From the NCBI RefSeq assembly GCF_000961795.1, contig NZ_LADU01000092.1:62001-126000 (forward strand): a stretch of DNA of 64,000 nucleotides, written 5' to 3'. The notes under the pieces are model-generated. The model saw only the letters and a list, made by a program, of their open reading frames with translations. It made no database searches and had not been told where the DNA came from. Position 1 is the stretch's first letter. Every line of letters starts with the position of its first letter. Positions 1 through 9,612 of the stretch are shown one piece after another. The stretch comes from Hyphomonas sp. BRH_c22. Lineage in GTDB: Bacteria; Pseudomonadota; Alphaproteobacteria; Caulobacterales; Hyphomonadaceae. The position numbers and the translations under genes were made by a program.

Positions 1-1178
1 GCATTGCGTTGCTCGGCCAACTGCTCGGTCATTGCGTTGAATGAGTTGGTCAACGCATATACTTCATCTTGAGGTCCGGATACGGGCACTCTCACCGTCA
101 GATCGCCCTCGCGCACAGTGTGCGCAGCGACGGCCAGTCGACCGATGGGCCCGGTAATGCGGCCCGCCGCCTCAAGCCCGAGCCTGGCTGCCAGCAGCAG
201 GATCAGGGCCGCGATCTGCGTGTAGCCGATGGCAAATATGTATTGCAGACGGCCACTGCGTCGCTTGGCATTGTTGTATTGCGCAAGCGCGGCTTCCGCT
301 TCGCGCAATTGAACAGCCGCGTTCTTATCGAAATTCTTGACCGCATAGACGTATCCATCGAGTGGTTCCTGAATACGGATCAATGCAGTCGCGATACCAC
401 GGTTTTCATAAAGTGTCGTCGCGACATTCCCGGCGTTCGCTTCGTCGAATGCCGACTGCGGAGGCGGCACGAGAATAGGCTGCTGGACGCTTTGCTCCGC
501 GATGAGCTCGACGCCATCGGGACCCAGAACCGCAATCGTGAGAAATTCTCGAAATCCGAGCTCAGACCGCAATCCATCGGTGAAAGCTTTCGAGGCATCT
601 GTTGCCAGGCTCTCAGCATTGATCTCGTCATTCGAGCCGCTCTCTGCGAGCGACGCTTTCACATCGCGCGCAAAGTTCTCGATATCCAGGGCTGCGAGCC
701 TGAGATCGACATCGAACGTGCCTTCAAAATTGTTGACATAATCCTGGAAAATCTGGGCGTTCTTTTCCATGATCGTGTCGACACGTTCACCCAGCCAGTT
801 GTCGAGCCCGCGCGATATGAAAGCGCCGATGAAGAGGGCAACGATCATTGCCGGGATCAGTGCCGAAAACCCGAAAAGCAGCACGAACCGTTTGGCGAGA
901 CGCCCCTTGCCTTCTCCCCGTCCACTAACTTGAATGGCGATGTATTCCCGCGCCACGATGACAGCCAGGACGGTGATCACGACAAAATTCAAGCCGAGCA
1001 GCCACGGCGTCGCGCCAGCTGTGGGATTATCCGGATCGACGCCCGAAATCGCGATAAATGTAGCGAACACAGCGACGAGCGCAGCAATTATGAAGAGCCC
1101 CTCGAAGAGGGCCCAGCTCGCCTTCGTTGCCTGCTGGCTCAATGTATTCGACACTCGACGCTGCTCTGTAGTGGCCAC
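1..1178 (-). CDS. ntrY: NtrY-family membrane sensor histidine kinase, N-terminal part (runs off the window)
   Basis: Sensor kinase expected to work with the response regulator NtrX in nitrogen/redox signalling at the inner membrane. Translation from a GTG at 1178 stays open for 392 codons to the window edge. It shows hydrophobic segments at about residues 25-45, 59-76 and 98-121, a long periplasmic sensor region, a further membrane segment near 310-330 and then a HAMP linker (RITGPIGRLAVAAHTVREGD). The kinase core lies outside the window. An in-frame stop at 1218-1220 limits the start; a second GTG at 1205 is possible. It follows ntrC by 84 bp on the same strand, the usual ntrB-ntrC-ntrY order in Alphaproteobacteria. 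Identity rests on topology plus neighbourhood because the catalytic part is not visible. Confidence 0.85.
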   Translation of the reverse strand, partial: MATTEQRRVSNTLSQQATKASWALFEGLFIIAALVAVFATFIAISGVDPDNPTAGATPWLLGLNFVVITVLAVIVAREYIAIQVSGRGEGKGRLAKRFVLLFGFSALIPAMIVALFIGAFISRGLDNWLGERVDTIMEKNAQIFQDYVNNFEGTFDVDLRLAALDIENFARDVKASLAESGSNDEINAESLATDASKAFTDGLRSELGFREFLTIAVLGPDGVELIAEQSVQQPILVPPPQSAFDEANAGNVATTLYENRGIATALIRIQEPLDGYVYAVKNFDKNAAVQLREAEAALAQYNNAKRRSGRLQYIFAIGYTQIAALILLLAARLGLEAAGRITGPIGRLAVAAHTVREGDLTVRVPVSGPQDEVYALTNSFNAMTEQLAEQRN

Positions 1179-1262
1179 CCCGGCCCCGTTGCCTTTGCGC
1201 CACACATTGGTGTCGGTTCAGCAACAGTGGTGCACTAAAGGCACAGTTCGCCGTTACGTCAA

Positions 1263-2651
1263 TCAGTCTTCTGCGATTCCAAGCGCGTTGATCTTCGCCC
1301 GAAGTGTATTCCTGTTCATTCCCAGTAACTGTGCTGCCTTCACCTTGTTTCCGGCAGTGACTGATAGAGCGAGCTTGATGAGTGGCCGCTCCACCTGATC
1401 GATCACACGGGAATAAACAGCCGAATCCTCAGATTCGCCGCCCGCGATCAGGTCGCCCATCACATAGCGATGCAGCAAGGTCTCGATGTCTTTCTCCAAT
1501 CCGGCGCTGACACCTTTTTGCTCGCTGGCACCGGCGCGAAGCTCTCGCTCGACGTCTCGAAGTGTAATCGCCTCGTCCGGACTCAGCACCGCAAGGCGAA
1601 GGATCAGGTTCTCCAGCTCGCGCACGTTGCCAGGCCAATCGTAAGCCATCAGGAGATCAAGCGCAGACTTGTCGAGCGTTTTTGCCGACAATCCTTGTCG
1701 TTGGGCCCGGATGAGGAATGCCCTCGCCAGCTCCGGTATGTCTTCCTTGCGTAACCGGAGTGGCGGCATGGTCAGGCGAACGACATTCAGGCGGTAATAG
1801 AGATCTTCGCGAAACTTGCCCTCTTCCACGAGGCGCCCGAGGTTGCGCCGGGTCGACGCAATGAGACGTGCGCCACTGGAATCCCTCAGCAGTTTAACCA
1901 GCTGTGTCTGGGCTTCGGCCGGCAAATCGCCAATTTCATCAAGATAGAGCGTGCCGCCCTTCAGCTGAACGGCGCCGCCCTCCCCATTCGTTCCAAAGAG
2001 TTCCTTGTTGATCTCGCTGGCCGGCAAGGCCGCCAGATCCAGGGCAATGAACTGACCGGCTTTCGCCGCGCCCAATTGGTGGATGGCGCGCGCCGCAAGC
2101 TCCTTGCCTGTGCCGCTTTCGCCTTCAACAAGCACCGTCAGCTCTGTGTTCATGACCTTGGCGATGATCCGATACACTTCCTGCATCGCATCGGACCGGC
2201 CGATCAAGGGTAGCCCGGCATCGCTGATCGCCTTTTGGGCCTCCGGATTGATTGAGCGGCTCGATGATTTCGGAGCGGTCTTCAATGCGCGTTGGACGAG
2301 GCTCGACAGCACGTCGATGTCAAACGGCTTGGGAATGTAATCGAAAGCGCCATGCTCTGCCGCAGATGCGGCAGTCAGGATTGTGTTCTGTCCGCTCATC
2401 ACGATGAATGGCAGTTCCGGCCGCGCAAGCTTAAGCGAAGGCAAGAGGTCGAAAATCGAGGTGTCACCGAGGTATACATCCGTCACGACGACATCGCCTT
2501 CGCCGTTTCGCACCCAACGCTCGAGCGCATCAGTTGAGCTGGTTGCGCGAACATCATAACCGGCGGCGACCAGCGTCTGGTTCACGACCAATCGAATGCT
2601 CGCGTCGTCTTCTGCGAGAAGTACTGTCTTTTCAGCCAAGGTCTGCTCCAT
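1263..2651 (-). CDS. ntrC: NtrC nitrogen response regulator lacking the GAFTGA loop
   Basis: Response regulator partner of NtrB, controlling nitrogen assimilation genes. From the ATG at 2651 it has 462 residues: a receiver domain with the phospho-acceptor Asp near residue 58 (VVVTDVYLG), an AAA+ domain with Walker A GESGTGKE near 178 and Walker B GGTLYLDEIGD near 233, and a C-terminal Fis-type helix-turn-helix (VKAAQLLGMNRNTLRAKI). Between ELFG and GGTLYLDE there are only 11 residues (TNGEGGAVQLK), where enterobacterial NtrC has about 21 including GAFTGA. That loop contacts sigma-54, so this protein probably does not activate sigma-54 polymerase. NtrC of Rhodobacter capsulatus is a known example that acts with the housekeeping sigma factor. 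The start overlaps the ntrB end by 20 bases, suggesting translational coupling. Confidence 0.93.
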   Translation of the reverse strand: MEQTLAEKTVLLAEDDASIRLVVNQTLVAAGYDVRATSSTDALERWVRNGEGDVVVTDVYLGDTSIFDLLPSLKLARPELPFIVMSGQNTILTAASAAEHGAFDYIPKPFDIDVLSSLVQRALKTAPKSSSRSINPEAQKAISDAGLPLIGRSDAMQEVYRIIAKVMNTELTVLVEGESGTGKELAARAIHQLGAAKAGQFIALDLAALPASEINKELFGTNGEGGAVQLKGGTLYLDEIGDLPAEAQTQLVKLLRDSSGARLIASTRRNLGRLVEEGKFREDLYYRLNVVRLTMPPLRLRKEDIPELARAFLIRAQRQGLSAKTLDKSALDLLMAYDWPGNVRELENLILRLAVLSPDEAITLRDVERELRAGASEQKGVSAGLEKDIETLLHRYVMGDLIAGGESEDSAVYSRVIDQVERPLIKLALSVTAGNKVKAAQLLGMNRNTLRAKINALGIAED

Positions 2652-3702
2652 CTCCAAGGGGCAACAGTACTGTGAACCGGGTCATTCCCGGTTCGCTGTC
2701 TACCCTGATATGACCGCCATGTGCCATGATGACCTCACTGACAATGGACAGCCCCAATCCACGCGCGCCCGACTTAGAGCTCTGAAAAACATCGAAAATC
2801 GTCGCCTGACGCTCACGCGGGATGCCAACGCCGTCGTCTTCGATGGATACGAGCATCGCTCGGCGCAGACCCGCACCGAAACGGGCCTGCTTCATTGACA
2901 GTCCGGCGGCGTAGGCGGTGCGGATCGTGACTTTTCCCTGCCCTCCGCCATCCATTGCGGCCTCGGCAGCATTGCGGATAATGTTATGGAACGCCTGTTG
3001 CAGGTGATCAGCATCTCCCATGATAGCCGGAAGAGATGGATCGAACTCTCGATGAAACGTTACCGATGGTCCTATGGCGGCACGCTCTGCGGCGAAAATC
3101 TTGTCGAGCAGCGCATGAATGTTCAGTGGCTGCATACGCGGCGCCGAAAACAGTTCAAAGGCCGACAGGCGATTTACAAGCCTTTCAATCCGGCGCGCTT
3201 CGTCCTTGATGATGTCGAGCAATTCACTCTGATCGGGATTCCCCTGACGTTCCAGCAACTGCGCCGCGCCGATAATTCCGGCGAGCGGGTTCTTGACCTC
3301 GTGCCCCAGGATCCGGCCGAACCCGGCAGCGCCAGCGACAGACTCGCTGCTCTCACGCGCTGGCGTCTCGGACAGGGCAATAATGAACCCGCCGCGTTCG
3401 GCGCCGCGGATGCGAATATCGCAGATGACTCTCGAATGCATCCCAGGGCCTGCAATGGGCGTTCCAGGAGCGGTGATGTCTCCTGACTGTCGCTGCGCAC
3501 GATCAACAAGTTCGAACAGGGGCGAGTCATGATAGATTACTTCGCTAAGCGGGCGCCCGGCCAGAGCACGCCGCGACATTTTCAAAAGCGACTCTGCAGC
3601 GGGGTTCGCCTCGAGAACCCGGCGACGGGAGTCGATCAGGACAAGTGCAACGGGGGAAATTTCACCAAGCATCGGCGGCTTCAGGGTTGCAAGGGGGGCC
3701 AT
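2632..3702 (-). CDS. ntrB: NtrB nitrogen sensor histidine kinase/phosphatase
   Basis: Soluble sensor kinase that phosphorylates or dephosphorylates NtrC according to PII (GlnB) signalling. It has 356 residues: an N-terminal PAS-like region (about 15-115), the phospho-acceptor motif GHEVKNPLAGIIGAAQLLE with His near residue 134, and an ATPase domain with the N box (HNIIRNAAEAA) and G boxes (EDDGVGIP, GLGLSI). No membrane segment is seen, as expected. It starts two bases after the dusB stop codon and overlaps ntrC, so dusB-ntrB-ntrC(-ntrY) is probably one operon. The PII gene glnB and glnA lie 50 kb away in the same window. Confidence 0.95.
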   Translation of the reverse strand: MAPLATLKPPMLGEISPVALVLIDSRRRVLEANPAAESLLKMSRRALAGRPLSEVIYHDSPLFELVDRAQRQSGDITAPGTPIAGPGMHSRVICDIRIRGAERGGFIIALSETPARESSESVAGAAGFGRILGHEVKNPLAGIIGAAQLLERQGNPDQSELLDIIKDEARRIERLVNRLSAFELFSAPRMQPLNIHALLDKIFAAERAAIGPSVTFHREFDPSLPAIMGDADHLQQAFHNIIRNAAEAAMDGGGQGKVTIRTAYAAGLSMKQARFGAGLRRAMLVSIEDDGVGIPRERQATIFDVFQSSKSGARGLGLSIVSEVIMAHGGHIRVDSEPGMTRFTVLLPLGDGADLG

Positions 3703-3704
3703 CT

Positions 3705-4694
3705 TTATGCTGCCTCAAGCAGTTTGGGTTTCAGGTAAAGGGTGCGCAGTGACGAGATCAGGTGCTCTGGATCGGCGATCTGGCACATCTCGGCGCGAAG
3801 TGATCTTAGACGCGGTTCGGACAGTGATACGTCCACAGCGTCGATGGCGGCCGCTACGTGTTTGCGTACCATTCGCACACCGAGCGACGGCCCATACAAG
3901 GCAACAGAATCGCGGATCTGCTCGCAAAGGCTGTCGAGCTGGATAGCCAGGTCCGGCGCGGTTTGCGCACTTCCGGAGAGGGCTGCCGCAATCTGGCCAG
4001 CCAGCCATGGCTTGCCCATCGCAGCCCTACCAATCATCACCCCATGGGCGCCGGAATCCGCAAGCGCCTGCTCGGCAGTCTCCAGAGACCCGATGTCGCC
4101 ATTGACGATCACAGGAATGGAAACCGCCTCAACGGTGCGCCGGACTGCCTTCCAGTTGGCTGAGCCATTGTAAAACTGGCAGCGGGTGCGGCCGTGCACG
4201 GTGATCATTTGAACGCCCAGCGCTTCGGCAATACGAGCGAGTTCAGGCGCATTCAGATTGTCGTCATCCCAGCCGAGCCGCATTTTCAGGGTGACTGGCG
4301 TGCCGTTCGCACCCTCAAGCGCCGATTCTATGATGCGGGTAGCAAGAGGGATATCCTGCATAAGTGCAGATCCTGACTGCCCCCCGGTTACCTGTTTGGA
4401 CGGGCACCCCATGTTGATGTCGATGACATCGACACCGGCGTCACTCATCAATACCGAACCTGCATACATGTCAGCAGGTCGGCGCGCTGCCAGCTGGACG
4501 ATCCAGTAGCCGGTACCCTCGTGGCGGCACGTCCGGCGAACCATATCGGCGCGCTCCGAGACAAGGGTTTCGCTGGCCACCATTTCAGACACGACAGCCG
4601 GCGCGCCAAAGCGCACGGCTTGGCGCCGCATTGGTGCGTCCGTTGCTCCGGACATGGGGGCCAGCCAGACCCTGGGTGCCTGAAAATCAGTCAT
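3705..4694 (-). CDS. dusB: tRNA-dihydrouridine synthase DusB (NifR3)
   Basis: Flavin-dependent enzyme that reduces uridine to dihydrouridine in the D-loop of tRNA. The start at 4694 ([16 protein letters not shown]) gives 329 residues; upstream in-frame codons lack family similarity. Family marks are the FMN-binding N-terminus APMSGATD, the catalytic-cysteine region [14 protein letters not shown], the KMRLGW strand and the phosphate-binding [13 protein letters not shown] and VNGDIG segments. First gene of the dusB-ntrB-ntrC operon, an arrangement known from Rhizobium and Rhodobacter (nifR3-ntrBC). It is divergent from ispDF with 120 bp between the start codons. Confidence 0.95.
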   Translation of the reverse strand: MTDFQAPRVWLAPMSGATDAPMRRQAVRFGAPAVVSEMVASETLVSERADMVRRTCRHEGTGYWIVQLAARRPADMYAGSVLMSDAGVDVIDINMGCPSKQVTGGQSGSALMQDIPLATRIIESALEGANGTPVTLKMRLGWDDDNLNAPELARIAEALGVQMITVHGRTRCQFYNGSANWKAVRRTVEAVSIPVIVNGDIGSLETAEQALADSGAHGVMIGRAAMGKPWLAGQIAAALSGSAQTAPDLAIQLDSLCEQIRDSVALYGPSLGVRMVRKHVAAAIDAVDVSLSEPRLRSLRAEMCQIADPEHLISSLRTLYLKPKLLEAA

Positions 4695-4814
4695 GCCGCC
4701 ATTGTTCCCGTTTTTTCTTTCTTCGCAAGTGCACAAAAGACGCGCATCCATGCAAAAAAACATTTGCTCAATGTTCTATGGCCAGATTTGCCGGTCTCGC
4801 TTAGAAAGCCGGAC

Positions 4815-5957
4815 ATGACACTGGCAGCTGCAATAATCGTTGCGGGGGGCAAAGGATCGCGGTCTGGACGCGCGTCCCCCAAGCAATATGAGCGCCTCCT
4901 GGGGCGCCAGGTCCTAGATTGGTCGATTGATGCATTCAAGGCGCATCCGGGCGTGGGTACGATCGTGGTGGTGACGCCTGCCGGGAGGGTCCCGGAGGGG
5001 GGGGGTGAGGGGGTGATGAGGGTGCATGGTGGGGCGACGCGAACCCAATCGGTCCGCAACGGCCTCAATGCGCTGGATTTGCCCACCAACACCCCGGTCC
5101 TGATTCACGACGCAGCGCGGCCAGGACTGTCCCAGACCATGATCTCATCCCTTCTTGAGGCGCTAGGCACCGCAGACGCAGTCGCCCCCGCCCTGCCGGT
5201 TCCGGATGCCCTCAAGGCGATGAGAGACGGAAAGCTGGTCACGGTTCCGCGGGACGGCCTTTTGCGGGTCCAGACGCCGCAAGTATTTCGCCTGGGCGCC
5301 ATCCGGGCCGCACTCGACGCGGCGCCGGCCGACCTGGTCGACGATATCGCCGCGATGGAAGCGACAGGCGCGCGCGTGAAGCTGATTCCGGGCGACGAGC
5401 GCCTCCACAAGATTACCTTTCCCGAGGATTTCGACATGGTCGCCAGACTGCTCAGCCCCTCCCCCTCAGTACCGCGTGTAGGAAAGGGCTTCGACGTTCA
5501 TGCCTTCGAACCCGGCGACCATGTTTCCCTGTGCGGCGTCGCGATCCCGCATGATCGCAGACTCAAAGGACATTCGGACGCGGATGCTGCCTGGCACGCG
5601 CTGACGGACGCCATTCTCGGCGCTGTTGCCCTCGGCGACATTGGCGACCACTTCCCGCCATCGGATGACCGATGGAAGGATGCAGACAGCGCCATTTTCC
5701 TGAAAGAGTCAGTCAGATTGGCGGAGGCCGAGGGCTACGCCGTGGCCAGCTGCGATATCACCGTCATCTGCGAATCGCCCAAGGTGAAACCGCATCGAGA
5801 AGCCATGCGCCAACGAACGGCCGAACTGCTGGGATTGCCATTGCAGGCGGTCAGCGTGAAAGCGACAACGACGGAAGGTCTGGGCTTTACGGGACGACGC
5901 GAGGGAATCGCGGCTGAAGCAATTGCGGTGCTGGTGCCTTTGAGCCCTGCGCGCTAG
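4815..5957 (+). CDS. ispDF: Bifunctional IspD/IspF isoprenoid precursor enzyme
   Basis: Fusion of 2-C-methyl-D-erythritol 4-phosphate cytidylyltransferase (IspD, about residues 1-220) and 2,4-cyclodiphosphate synthase (IspF, about 225-380) of the MEP pathway. The IspD part shows [12 protein letters not shown] and PKQYERL (CTP binding), [12 protein letters not shown] and [10 protein letters not shown]. The IspF part shows FDVHAF and [17 protein letters not shown] (metal-binding Asp/His) and [13 protein letters not shown]. The fusion is common in Alphaproteobacteria. The ATG at 4815 follows AAAGCCGGAC. At 4983-5034 the IspD coding strand holds unusually dense G-tracts, including nine consecutive Gs, encoding a Gly-rich stretch ([16 protein letters not shown]). 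The gene precedes pncC by 9 bp. Confidence 0.95.
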   Translation: MTLAAAIIVAGGKGSRSGRASPKQYERLLGRQVLDWSIDAFKAHPGVGTIVVVTPAGRVPEGGGEGVMRVHGGATRTQSVRNGLNALDLPTNTPVLIHDAARPGLSQTMISSLLEALGTADAVAPALPVPDALKAMRDGKLVTVPRDGLLRVQTPQVFRLGAIRAALDAAPADLVDDIAAMEATGARVKLIPGDERLHKITFPEDFDMVARLLSPSPSVPRVGKGFDVHAFEPGDHVSLCGVAIPHDRRLKGHSDADAAWHALTDAILGAVALGDIGDHFPPSDDRWKDADSAIFLKESVRLAEAEGYAVASCDITVICESPKVKPHREAMRQRTAELLGLPLQAVSVKATTTEGLGFTGRREGIAAEAIAVLVPLSPAR

Positions 5958-5966
5958 TCTTTCTGC

Positions 5967-6458
5967 ATGTTTACAGATCGCCTCAGAAATCTCGCCATGC
6001 TGATCCTCGACGACGCCGAACAGGCGCGTCTCAAGATATGCACTGCCGAAAGCTGCACAGGTGGGCTGCTGGCCGCCCTGTTCACCGATATTCCCGGATC
6101 ATCGAGCGTGTTCGAGCGCGGCTTCGTCACCTATACGAACCGCGCCAAGGAGGAGATGCTGGGCATCGCCGGGGATGTCATCGCCGACTATGGCGCTGTG
6201 TCGGAACCAGTGGCGAGAATGATGGCGGAAGGTGCCCTCGAGGCGAGCCGGGCCAACATCGCCGTCGCCATCACAGGCGTGGCAGGGCCCGGCGGCGGTA
6301 CGCGCATGAAACCGGTCGGCACGGTGCATGTTGCCTGCGCGCGGGAGAACCGGGCCGTCGTGCATGAAATGCTGCAACTGGGCGACATTGGCCGGTCTCA
6401 AGTGCGAATGGCCTCAGTTGAAGCCGCCCTGAACCTCATTCAGGTGCAGATTCGATAG
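5967..6458 (+). CDS. pncC: CinA C-terminal domain protein, nicotinamide-nucleotide amidohydrolase (PncC)
   Basis: Deamidates nicotinamide mononucleotide to nicotinic acid mononucleotide in pyridine-nucleotide recycling. 163 residues, the usual size for a stand-alone CinA C-terminal domain. Motifs: KICTAESCTGGLLA near the N-terminus (catalytic Ser/Cys region), FVTYTNRAKEEMLG, YGAVSEPVARMMAEG and ITGVAGPGGGT. It follows ispDF by 9 bp and is probably co-transcribed with it. Its last 23 bases overlap the 3' end of the convergent COQ10-like gene. Confidence 0.93.
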   Translation: MFTDRLRNLAMLILDDAEQARLKICTAESCTGGLLAALFTDIPGSSSVFERGFVTYTNRAKEEMLGIAGDVIADYGAVSEPVARMMAEGALEASRANIAVAITGVAGPGGGTRMKPVGTVHVACARENRAVVHEMLQLGDIGRSQVRMASVEAALNLIQVQIR

Positions 6459-6912
6459 GCGTCTGCCCGTAACGCTTCTGTGCCTCGACCAGGAAGGCGC
6501 TCATGATGCGATCAACGGCGATGTCGTGATTGGCAGCCGCCAGCATGGCGATCAGCACGTTGCGGAACTCGTAGTCGATCTCCAGCGCTATATCGGTTCC
6601 CCCGCGCTCCAGGGGGATAATGGTCCATTGCGCATGCAGTCTGCGGAACGGCCCCTTGATCAGCCTGGCGACGACCGTACCCGCTAGCGGATCTGCAGAC
6701 ACGGCCGTCGAGAACCGCTCGACGAAGCCCTTGAAGCCGACAACGGCATCGCCCCTGGAATGATTTATGTCGGCCTCATCCGTTCGCGTGTCCGACACAC
6801 GCATGGCCGTGATCCATTTGATGAAGTCGGGATAACTTGCGATATCCGACACCAGATCGAATGCCTGCAGCTTTGAGTACGGCACGCGAACCGATTTGGA
6901 AAACCGGGGCAT
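6436..6912 (-). CDS. COQ10/RatA-like polyketide cyclase (START-type) protein
   Basis: 158-residue START/Bet v1-like protein of the COQ10/RatA family, which binds ubiquinone or hydrophobic ligands; some members (RatA) also affect ribosome association. Family marks are the N-terminus MPRFSKSVRVPYSKLQAFDL, SDIASYPDFIKWI and the C-terminal half with VARLIKGPFRRLHAQW. The start at 6912 is one base after the lipA stop, so the gene is in a lipA operon; the lipA/COQ10-like pairing is frequent in Alphaproteobacteria. The family is clear; whether it chaperones quinone or acts on ribosomes cannot be decided from sequence. The 3' end overlaps pncC by 23 bases. Confidence 0.85.
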   Translation of the reverse strand: MPRFSKSVRVPYSKLQAFDLVSDIASYPDFIKWITAMRVSDTRTDEADINHSRGDAVVGFKGFVERFSTAVSADPLAGTVVARLIKGPFRRLHAQWTIIPLERGGTDIALEIDYEFRNVLIAMLAAANHDIAVDRIMSAFLVEAQKRYGQTPIESAPE

Positions 6913-6913
6913 A

Positions 6914-7885
6914 TCAGGCTGGCGAACCTGCGAGCCTAGCTTCGCGGGCGGCACGCATACGGGCGAAATCTTCGCCGGCATGGTAGCTGGAACGGGTCAG
7001 CGGCGTGGCCGACACCATGAGGAAGCCCTTGGCCCTCGCGATCTCTTCCATGGCCTTGAACTCATCAGGCGTCACGAACCGGTCAATCGCGGCGTGCTTG
7101 CGAGTTGGCTGGAGATATTGCCCAATCGTGAGAAAATCGACGCCGGCCGACCGCATGTCATCCATGACCTGCATGACCTCTTCCTTGGTCTCGCCAAGGC
7201 CAACCATCAGACCCGATTTAGTGAATTGCGACGGATCGCGATCCTTCACCTTCTGGAGCAGGCGGAGTGAGTGGAAATAGCGCGCACCGGGGCGAATGCC
7301 CAGATACAGGCGCGGCACGGTTTCAAGATTGTGATTGAAGACATCGGGACGGGCATCAATGACCCGGTTTTCCCAGCCATCCTTGCGCAGGAAATCCGGT
7401 GTCAGAATCTCGATTGTCGTGCGCGGTGATGCCGACCGGATCGCCTCGATGACGTGAACAAAATGCATCGCACCGCCGTCTTCGAGGTCGTCGCGGTCAA
7501 CAGACGTTATGACGACGTGCTCAAGACCCATTTCGGCGACGGCTTCGCCCACGCGGCGCGGTTCGTCAGCGTCCACCCCAGAGAGCGGCTTGCCGGTCGA
7601 CACGTTGCAGAACGAACAGGCACGCGTGCAGACGTCGCCGAGAATCATCATGGTTGCGTGCTTCTTCTCCCAGCATTCTCCGATATTGGGGCAGCTGGCT
7701 TCTTCACAAACCGTAATCAGGCCCTTCGATTTCACGAGTTCTCGCGTTTCCGCATATCCCGCCGAAGTGGGAGCCTTGACGCGAATCCAGTCCGGCTTTC
7801 GCAGAATCGGTGTGTCGGGGCGAGACTGCTTTTCCGGGTGGCGGTGCTTGCGACCGGAAGGCGTGAGATCAATGAGTGTGGCCAT
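6914..7885 (-). CDS. lipA: Lipoyl synthase LipA
   Basis: Radical-SAM enzyme that inserts two sulfur atoms into octanoyl-carrier protein domains to form lipoyl groups. 323 residues from the ATG at 7885 ([15 protein letters not shown]). The auxiliary 4Fe-4S cluster motif [12 protein letters not shown] and the radical-SAM motif [10 protein letters not shown] are both complete. Further marks: [23 protein letters not shown] and the C-terminal SSYHAGEDF. It is followed at once by the COQ10-like gene and is divergent from the acyl-activating enzyme at 8035. Confidence 0.97.
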   Translation of the reverse strand: MATLIDLTPSGRKHRHPEKQSRPDTPILRKPDWIRVKAPTSAGYAETRELVKSKGLITVCEEASCPNIGECWEKKHATMMILGDVCTRACSFCNVSTGKPLSGVDADEPRRVGEAVAEMGLEHVVITSVDRDDLEDGGAMHFVHVIEAIRSASPRTTIEILTPDFLRKDGWENRVIDARPDVFNHNLETVPRLYLGIRPGARYFHSLRLLQKVKDRDPSQFTKSGLMVGLGETKEEVMQVMDDMRSAGVDFLTIGQYLQPTRKHAAIDRFVTPDEFKAMEEIARAKGFLMVSATPLTRSSYHAGEDFARMRAAREARLAGSPA

Positions 7886-8034
7886 GGCACCAAGATGGAC
7901 GCGAGCGCCTGATTCATCAAGGCAATTGCAGCGCAGGGTGCATATGCAAACTTGCATTCTCTATTGCGCACGTGTCCTTACGTGACAAAATGTTACAAAA
8001 GTGAGGCAGACCTCACCAAGTCAAAGGGCCACTG

Positions 8035-9612
8035 ATGACCAGCGTGACCATTCCATCGCCGATTACGTATCGGCCAGCACGCACACATATCGACCTGTTT
8101 TCAGCGCTCCTGCGCGCCAAACACGAATTTGGCGGCAACAAGGTGATCGTTGTTGATGGGGACGAGCGCGAGCTGACCTACAAGGAAATCATCCGGGCCG
8201 CCTTCGGCCTGGGCGCAGCCTTGAAGAAGGGCACGAAGCGCGGCGAGGCCGTCGGCGTCATGCTGCCCACGGGCGCTGGTGCCATTATCGCGTTCTACGC
8301 GTTGAGCGCCTATGATCGCACGCCTGCCATGCTGAACTTCACTGCGGGTTCGGCCAACCTGAAGGGCGCCATGACCGCGGCTGGCGTGAAGCGCATCGTG
8401 ACAGCACACAAGTTCGTCGATCTGGCCGGGCTGGAAGCCCTGATCGCCGAGCTCAGCACTGTTGCAGAAATTGTCTACCTCGAAGACGTCCGTGAGACGC
8501 TGACCGCAGGCAACAAATTGGCGGCTGTTATTGGGCCGGTCATGCCGGGCCTGGTCCGCCCCAAGCCGCGGTACAAATCTCCCGGCGTGATTCTCTTCAC
8601 ATCGGGTACCGAGGGCGAACCAAAGGGCGTTGTTCTCAGCCACGAAAACGTCATGGCGAATGTCGAACAGGTTCGCGCGCACATCGGCCTCAGCGCAGAG
8701 ACTGACAAGGTCTTCAACCCCTTGCCTACTTTCCACTGCTTCGGGCTGACCGTTGGCGCGATCCTGCCCATTGTGGCGGGCATTCAGGTCATGTTCCACC
8801 CGACTCCCTTGCAGCCCCGTGAAATCGTCAAGCGTATACGGAGCAATGGTTCGACGATCCTGCTGGCAACGGACACGTTCATTTCCCAATACGCCCGCAC
8901 CGGCGCTGAAGGCGACATGAGCTCGATCCGACTGGCGGTGTGCGGAGCAGAACGCGTGAAAGATGAGACCCGCGCACTGGTGCGTCGAAAATTCGACATC
9001 GAAATCCTTGAAGGCTACGGTGCAACTGAGGCGTCGCCTGTCGTTGCCGCCAATCAGTGGGAACACAACAAGCCTGGAACGGTGGGCAGGCTGATGGCGG
9101 ATATGGAATCCCGGCTTGTGCCGGTCGACGGCATCGCTGAGGGTGGTCGCTTGCAGATCAAGGGCCCGAACATCATGCTGGGCTATGTGCGGCCTTCCCG
9201 TCCAGGCGTCCTGGAACGGCCGGAAGGCGGATGGCACGATACGGGCGACATCGTGGCGATCGACGATGAGGGATTCATCCGGATACAGGGGCGCGTCAAA
9301 CGCTTCGCCAAGATCGGCGGCGAGATGGTATCACTGGCGGTCGTGGAGAACTGCGCCAGCGCCGTGTGGCCGGACAATCTGCACGCCGCCGTCACAATGC
9401 CTGACCCGCGCAAGGGGGAGCAGGTTGTCCTGCTGAGCGACTCCGAAGCCTGCAATCGTGAGGACATTCTGGCCTGGGCCAAAAATCACGGCGTTCCCGA
9501 ACTGTCAGTGCCACGCCGCGTGTTCCATGTGCCCGAGATCGCCGTTCTGGGCACGGGCAAGATCGACTATGCGGCCGTCAAGGCCCAGGCTGAAGACCTG
9601 ATGGAAACCTAG
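8035..9612 (+). CDS. AMP-forming acyl-CoA/acyl-ACP synthetase-like enzyme
   Basis: ANL-superfamily adenylating enzyme, 525 residues. It shows the P-loop-like motif FTSGTEGEPKGVVLSH, the GYGATEASPVV motif, the hinge region HDTGDIVAIDDEGFI and a C-terminal lysine motif (GKIDYAAVK). The overall pattern resembles the acyl-ACP synthetase half of Aas (2-acylglycerophosphoethanolamine acyltransferase/acyl-ACP synthetase), but the acyltransferase half is absent. It lies beside the PHA genes, so a role in activating free fatty acids for phospholipid or PHA metabolism is an inference. Its stop shares four bases (CTAG, 9609-9612) with the convergent PHA depolymerase-like gene. Confidence 0.85.
   Translation: MTSVTIPSPITYRPARTHIDLFSALLRAKHEFGGNKVIVVDGDERELTYKEIIRAAFGLGAALKKGTKRGEAVGVMLPTGAGAIIAFYALSAYDRTPAMLNFTAGSANLKGAMTAAGVKRIVTAHKFVDLAGLEALIAELSTVAEIVYLEDVRETLTAGNKLAAVIGPVMPGLVRPKPRYKSPGVILFTSGTEGEPKGVVLSHENVMANVEQVRAHIGLSAETDKVFNPLPTFHCFGLTVGAILPIVAGIQVMFHPTPLQPREIVKRIRSNGSTILLATDTFISQYARTGAEGDMSSIRLAVCGAERVKDETRALVRRKFDIEILEGYGATEASPVVAANQWEHNKPGTVGRLMADMESRLVPVDGIAEGGRLQIKGPNIMLGYVRPSRPGVLERPEGGWHDTGDIVAIDDEGFIRIQGRVKRFAKIGGEMVSLAVVENCASAVWPDNLHAAVTMPDPRKGEQVVLLSDSEACNREDILAWAKNHGVPELSVPRRVFHVPEIAVLGTGKIDYAAVKAQAEDLMET

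Noticed and set aside
69..1238. Long plus-strand open frame of 389 codons
   Set aside because: It is antisense to ntrY, whose membrane segments, HAMP linker and position after ntrC are convincing; the plus-strand product is Arg/Cys-rich with no family features.
7975..8010. Pho-box-like repeat between lipA and the acyl synthetase gene
   Set aside because: The two TTGT-like units are spaced ten bases apart rather than eleven, and the second core deviates; no phosphate-related gene is adjacent.
8101..9237. Minus-strand open frame of 378 codons within the acyl synthetase gene
   Set aside because: Antisense to an adenylating enzyme with all expected motifs.
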